A stretch of 9,331 nucleotides of DNA from Planctomycetaceae bacterium (GTDB lineage Bacteria > Planctomycetota > Planctomycetia > Pirellulales > Thermoguttaceae), in contig DOMV01000270.1 in NCBI GenBank assembly GCA_003509805.1, forward strand, positions 8,773 to 18,103, read 5' to 3'. Positions 6,316 through 9,331 of the stretch are shown here, one piece after another. A program made the translations under genes and the position numbers. The first letter of the stretch is position 1. Each line of letters opens with the position of its first letter. The notes beneath the pieces are model-generated. The model was not told where the DNA came from and did not search any database. It saw only the letters and a program-made list of their open reading frames with translations.

Positions 6316-7587
6316 ATGCAAAACACGATGTTTCATCATACGACGTTATCGAACGGGCTGGAAATTCTCGCGGAAATCCGGCCCTCGGCCTATTCGACGG
6401 CCGTCGGTTTTTTCGTTCGCACGGGTGCCCGGGACGAAACGCCGTCGGTGGCCGGTGTCAGCCATTTTCTCGAACACATGGCGTTCAAGGGAACCGATAC
6501 CCGGACGGCGGACGATGTCAACCGCGAACTCGATGAAATGGGGGCCTCCGCGAACGCGTTCACTTCCGAGGAACAGACCGTGTATTATGCCGTCGTTCTC
6601 CCGGAATTGCTCGAAAAAACCGTCGATCTGTTCGGCGACATGATGAGGCCCGCGATCCGCCGCGACGATTTCGAAACGGAAAAACAGGTCATCCTCGAAG
6701 AAATCAAGATGTATGAGGATCAGCCGCCTTTCGGGGCCGATGAAAAAAGTCGCGAACTTTTTTTTGCAGGTCATCCGCTCGGAAAAAGCGTTCTCGGGAC
6801 GCACGAGAGTATTGCCGCGCTTTCGCTCGAACAGATGAGGGCCTACCATGAAGCGCGCTATACCCCGGAAAATCTCTTCCTCGTCGGTTGCGGACGTCTC
6901 GATTTCGATGATTTCGTACGTAAAGCGGAACGCTCCTGCGGCCGCTGGAAGCCGGGAAACGCCTCCCCCGCGTTTCCCCGGTCGCTTTCAAAAACCTCGG
7001 GGCGCAGCGGTATGCACGCGATCGCGAAACCCTCGGCGACCCAACGGTATTCCCTGCTGCTTTCCAACGCCCCGGGGGCGGATGCCGGTGAAAAGGAACG
7101 CCTTGCCTCGATACTCCTTGCCTGCGTCCTTGGAGACGAAGTCGGCAGCCGGCTCTATTGGGAATTGATAGATAACGGAAAAGCCGATTCCGCCTGGCTC
7201 GGGGCCTATGAATACCTGGATGCGGGCATGTACATGACGATGCTGGCCGGTGAACCGGAGACGGCCCCCGCGAATCTTGAAATCGTGCAACGCATCTACC
7301 GGGAAGCGGAAAAAAACGGTATAATGAACGAAGAGTTCGAACGCGCGAGAAACAAAACGCTTTCACGGATCGTTTTGGCCAACGAACAACCGAGGGGCCG
7401 CCTGTTTGCCGTCGGCGGAGAGTGGACCGTTCGGAAACGGTATCGGACCGTCCGGGACGATCTCGATGCCGTTCGCGGCGTCGCGCTGGACGACCTGCAC
7501 GACGTGCTTGCTCGATATCCGCTTACCTCCCCGCTTCTTGTAAGCATCGGACCGGAACCGGGGGGTCCGCTGATACCCGCGGTGTAA
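6316..7587 (+). CDS. M16-family zinc metallopeptidase (processing-peptidase-like)
   Basis: This 423-residue protein has the M16B layout. The inverted zinc motif HFLEH gives His50, Glu53 and His54, followed by MAFKGT as in mitochondrial processing peptidase beta subunits and bacterial homologues. The third zinc ligand is probably Glu129 in VILEEIKMYED, the expected distance downstream. The conserved helix YHEARYTPENL follows. The C-terminal half contains GSRLYWELIDNGKADS (about residues 277-292), where catalytic members usually carry an Arg and a Tyr (ELREKRGLAY-like); neither is obvious here. No signal peptide is visible, so it is probably cytoplasmic, cleaving peptides or processing precursors. 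The length is normal for the single-unit bacterial form. ATG at 6316 is used; a second ATG at 6328 is equally possible, and neither has a Shine-Dalgarno. The family call is firm, the substrate unknown. Confidence 0.93.
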   Translation: MQNTMFHHTTLSNGLEILAEIRPSAYSTAVGFFVRTGARDETPSVAGVSHFLEHMAFKGTDTRTADDVNRELDEMGASANAFTSEEQTVYYAVVLPELLEKTVDLFGDMMRPAIRRDDFETEKQVILEEIKMYEDQPPFGADEKSRELFFAGHPLGKSVLGTHESIAALSLEQMRAYHEARYTPENLFLVGCGRLDFDDFVRKAERSCGRWKPGNASPAFPRSLSKTSGRSGMHAIAKPSATQRYSLLLSNAPGADAGEKERLASILLACVLGDEVGSRLYWELIDNGKADSAWLGAYEYLDAGMYMTMLAGEPETAPANLEIVQRIYREAEKNGIMNEEFERARNKTLSRIVLANEQPRGRLFAVGGEWTVRKRYRTVRDDLDAVRGVALDDLHDVLARYPLTSPLLVSIGPEPGGPLIPAV

Positions 7588-7649
7588 GGTAGGCGGGACT
7601 GACAGATGATTTTTCCGGATCGTGTAATGCAAGGTTTTCGAACATCATG

Positions 7650-7924
7650 TACCGAAGCCGGTTGAGTCGTTGGTAAACACAGCCCGTCCTATCCGCCTGC
7701 TTATACCGTAAACGGCAAGATAATCCTCCCGCGCACAATCGCCTGCCGCTCGAACGATCCGCGTAAATACTTGTATTAACAAAAGTTGTGAGCGATTGAG
7801 TGCGGCAGGCAGACTTGACCAAATGTCCGTTTGCATCGCGTTTCCGGTATACCTTCGGCAGGGTCGCTTCGACGGGCAGGCTTCCCGGGAATCGGCTTCG
7901 GGAAAATTTCAACCGCCTTCAGTA
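7650..7924 (+). mobile_element. MITE copy C, outer element interrupted by an inner element
   Basis: The left end TACCGAAGCCGGTTGA (7650-7665) and the reverse complement of the right end, TACTGAAGGCGGTTGA (7909-7924), agree at 14 of 16 positions. The right flank is TA (7925-7926); the left flank is TG, one change from TA. Removing the inner element and its duplicated TA leaves about 127 bp. The left half (7650-7703) matches copy D closely, and the right end matches copies B and E. A 10-bp palindrome TTCCCGGGAA sits at 7882-7891. No protein is encoded. Confidence 0.75.
7704..7849 (+). mobile_element. Inner MITE of 146 bp with TA target duplication
   Basis: The termini TACCGTAAACG (7704-7714) and the reverse complement of 7839-7849, TACCGGAAACG, agree at 10 of 11. 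TA lies on both sides (7702-7703, 7850-7851). Copy D has the unoccupied target CCTGCTTACCTTCGGCAG with a single TA (9320-9321), which shows the insertion boundaries directly. A second inverted pair, GCCTGCCGC (7741-7749) and GCGGCAGGC (7802-7810), lies at nearly equal distance from each end, so the element can fold. TA duplication and no coding capacity fit a mariner/IS630-type MITE; the mobilising transposase is not in this window. Confidence 0.82.
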
Positions 7925-7928
7925 TAAA
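7923..7928 (+). promoter_or_regulatory. Possible -10 box formed at the MITE edge
   Basis: TATAAA at 7923-7928 straddles the right end of copy C and its flanking TA, 16 bases before the ATG at 7945. No convincing -35 hexamer is seen at 16-18 bases. If used, the element end would supply part of the promoter of the downstream pair of genes. Confidence 0.25.
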
Positions 7929-7944
7929 CAACCAACGTCATACC

Positions 7945-8781
7945 ATGTTTCCTTTTCGCGTGTTTTCACCGTCGTTTCTTTTTTTCCTCGCGACGTTTTC
8001 CGCGGCGTATGCGTTCGAACCGGTGGATGCCCCCGTCATCTACGATATGCACATTCACGCCCGGGGCGGCATGAATGCGGAAAAGGCCGCGATTCGGCAA
8101 ATCCAATCCGGGGTACGCAGCGGGGTCTTGGAGAATTACGGGCGCGAATGGCCGCTCCACGATTCGGATACGCTCCGCAACCACATCGGGGACGTCGACA
8201 CGCTCCGCGGCCGCGGCGTCGAACTTTTCGTCGGCATCCAGGTCAACGACCGCGATTGGTTCGAGACGATCGACCCGGCAATGCGACAGCGGCTCGATTA
8301 TATCCTTGCCGATACCATGATCATGGGAACCGACCGGGAGGGACGTCCCTGCCGGCTCTGGATGGAAGATCGATACGAGATTCCCGATGTCGATGCCTGG
8401 ATGGAACGGTACATGGCACATAACCTGCAAATTCTCGCGGAACCGATCGATATCCTGGCGAACCCGACGTATTTGCCGCCGCGAATCGCTTCGCAATATG
8501 ACCGGCTCTGGACGCCGCAGCGGATGGACAAAATCATCGATGCCGCCGTCAAAAACGGCATTGCCCTTGAAATTCAGGCCGAGAGCCCTTTTCCCAAAAC
8601 GGAGTTCCTGAAACGGGCAAAAGCGAAAGGCGCCGTCTTTTCATTCGGAACCAACAATTTTGACGACAAACTCAAGGACTGTTCGCGCTGGTACGAGGTC
8701 CTCAAGGAACTCGAACTCACGCAGGCCGATCTTTACCACCCCGTCCGGAAAACGCCGCCCCCGGTTTTCGTCCGCCCCTGA
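7945..8781 (+). CDS. Exported PHP/metallohydrolase-like protein
   Basis: The ATG at 7945 gives 278 residues starting with a clear signal peptide, MFPFRVFSPSFLFFLATF, and an AYA cleavage site after residue 23. Upstream in-frame starts would lie inside the MITE and bury the signal peptide, so they are rejected. The mature part opens with VIYDMHIHARGG; the HxH pair (His36, His38) is like the first metal motif of PHP and amidohydrolase barrels. Further barrel-like motifs are DILANPTYLP (about 168-177), IALEIQAES (about 206-214) and AVFSFGTNNFDD (about 230-241). The last sits where PHP proteins normally have a GSDAH-type metal motif, but Asp and His are replaced by Asn, so metal binding may be altered. 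It is probably periplasmic or surface-located. Function is unknown beyond fold similarity. nrdR follows after 8 bases, suggesting co-transcription. Confidence 0.85.
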   Translation: MFPFRVFSPSFLFFLATFSAAYAFEPVDAPVIYDMHIHARGGMNAEKAAIRQIQSGVRSGVLENYGREWPLHDSDTLRNHIGDVDTLRGRGVELFVGIQVNDRDWFETIDPAMRQRLDYILADTMIMGTDREGRPCRLWMEDRYEIPDVDAWMERYMAHNLQILAEPIDILANPTYLPPRIASQYDRLWTPQRMDKIIDAAVKNGIALEIQAESPFPKTEFLKRAKAKGAVFSFGTNNFDDKLKDCSRWYEVLKELELTQADLYHPVRKTPPPVFVRP

Positions 8782-8789
8782 TCCGTACC

Positions 8790-9239
8790 ATGCGTTGCCC
8801 CTACTGCCACGAAGATAACGATCGGGTGATCGACACCCGGGCCGGTGACGACGGATTCATGATCCGCCGCCGCCGGCACTGTTTAGGTTGCAACAAACGC
8901 TTCACCACCTATGAACGCATCGAAACGACCACGGTTCGCGTGGTCAAGCGCGACGGAACGCGGATTCCCTTCGATCGCAACCGGTTGCGCGAAGGTCTCG
9001 GCCGGGCCTGCTGGAAACGACCGATCAGCGATGCGCAAATCGAAACCCTGATCGCGAATGTCGAAAGCGAGATCGAAACGAATTTCGATACGGAAGTCGA
9101 AAGCCGCTTCATCGGCGAACAGGTCATGCGGATGCTCCGCGAGCTCGATCAGGTCGCGTACGTCCGGTTTGCCAGCGTCTACCGCAAGTTCCAGGATGCC
9201 CGCGATTTCGTCAACGAAGCGCAGCCGATGGTGAAATGA
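8790..9239 (+). CDS. nrdR: Transcriptional repressor NrdR
   Basis: This 149-residue protein is a full-length NrdR, the ATP/dATP-sensing repressor of ribonucleotide reductase genes. The N-terminal zinc ribbon has Cys3-x-x-Cys6 and Cys31-x-x-Cys34, with the family signature MRCPYC, then IRRRRHC and RFTTYER. An ATP-cone domain spans about residues 49-139, beginning VRVVKRDGTRIPFDRNRLREG and including VAYVRFASVYRKF near its end. NrdR binds paired NrdR boxes upstream of nrd operons; no nrd genes or obvious boxes are in this window. The ATG lies 8 bases after the previous stop with no Shine-Dalgarno, so translation may be coupled. The neighbour, an exported hydrolase-like protein, is not a usual nrdR partner. 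Confidence 0.97.
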   Translation: MRCPYCHEDNDRVIDTRAGDDGFMIRRRRHCLGCNKRFTTYERIETTTVRVVKRDGTRIPFDRNRLREGLGRACWKRPISDAQIETLIANVESEIETNFDTEVESRFIGEQVMRMLRELDQVAYVRFASVYRKFQDARDFVNEAQPMVK

Positions 9240-9267
9240 TCCGCAAATTCGGCGTTTGGCATTCTTA

Positions 9268-9331
9268 TACCGAAGCCGGTTAAGTCGTTGGTAAACACCG
9301 CCCGCCCTATCCGCCTGCTTACCTTCGGCAG
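9268..9331 (+). mobile_element. MITE copy D, outer element with empty inner target (cut by window end)
   Basis: TACCGAAGCCGGTT starts at 9268 after a TA (9266-9267). Bases 9268-9321 match copy C 7650-7703 with only a few differences. They then continue directly into the sequence found at 7852 onward in copy C, so the 146-bp inner element is absent. The element begins 28 bases after the nrdR stop codon, and its right end is outside the window. Confidence 0.75.

Larger units (their letters stand above)
7588..7944. other. Intergenic region dominated by nested MITEs
   Basis: The 357 bases between the M16 gene and the next start hold no convincing gene. Bases 7588-7649 show nothing recognisable and no T-tailed hairpin. 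Bases 7650-7924 are the nested element pair. Bases 7925-7944 form a short leader before the ATG at 7945. A minus-strand reading frame over 7645-7836 is open but lies inside the element. Confidence 0.75.

Noticed and set aside
7645..7836. Open frame of 63 codons on the - strand
   Set aside because: It lies entirely within the nested MITE and shares its peptide with copy A only because the DNA element is repeated.
1..9331. The recurring inverted-repeat sequences as a CRISPR array or phage attachment sites
   Set aside because: Copies are widely dispersed, differ in length and structure, have no regular spacers, and no cas, integrase or phage genes are present.

Overview
The window looks like a bacterial chromosome segment, most plausibly from a planctomycete-like lineage. 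This rests on three things: large secreted proteins with no obvious family, mostly absent Shine-Dalgarno sequences, and a dense load of small intergenic elements. No phylogenetic marker here settles it. All five protein genes lie on the + strand.

Layout: (1) 1-388 holds the end of a small inverted-repeat element, then an AT-rich leader with an extended -10 box and a 31-bp dyad. (2) 389-2788 encodes an unrecognised exported, possibly lipid-anchored protein with three identical-length cysteine modules. (3) 2789-2993 holds another element fragment and a near-consensus promoter whose start point would fall on the next ATG. (4) 2994-6206 encodes a 1070-residue secreted modular protein resembling carbohydrate-active enzymes. 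(5) 6207-6315 is largely short tandem repeats, the first of which runs across the preceding stop codon. (6) 6316-7587 is an M16 zinc peptidase. (7) 7588-7944 is almost filled by a nested pair of small elements. (8) 7945-8781 encodes an exported PHP/metallohydrolase-like protein, followed after 8 bases by nrdR (8790-9239). (9) The window ends inside another copy of the outer element.

The most notable result is a family of non-coding elements with terminal inverted repeats beginning TACCG and flanking TA dinucleotides. Copy C (7650-7924) is an outer element of about 127 bp interrupted by an inner element of 146 bp (7704-7849). Copy D at the window end lacks the inner element and preserves the intact TA target. 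The window therefore contains both the filled and the empty site, which supports TA-targeting, mariner/IS630-like MITEs. Further copies lie at 1-134 and 2821-2906. One diverged copy (4108-4207) appears to be embedded in frame in the 1070-residue gene.

No clear functional pathway joins the genes. The last two may be co-transcribed. The first two proteins and the PHP-like protein are predicted to leave the cytoplasm, whereas NrdR and the M16 peptidase show no signal peptide.
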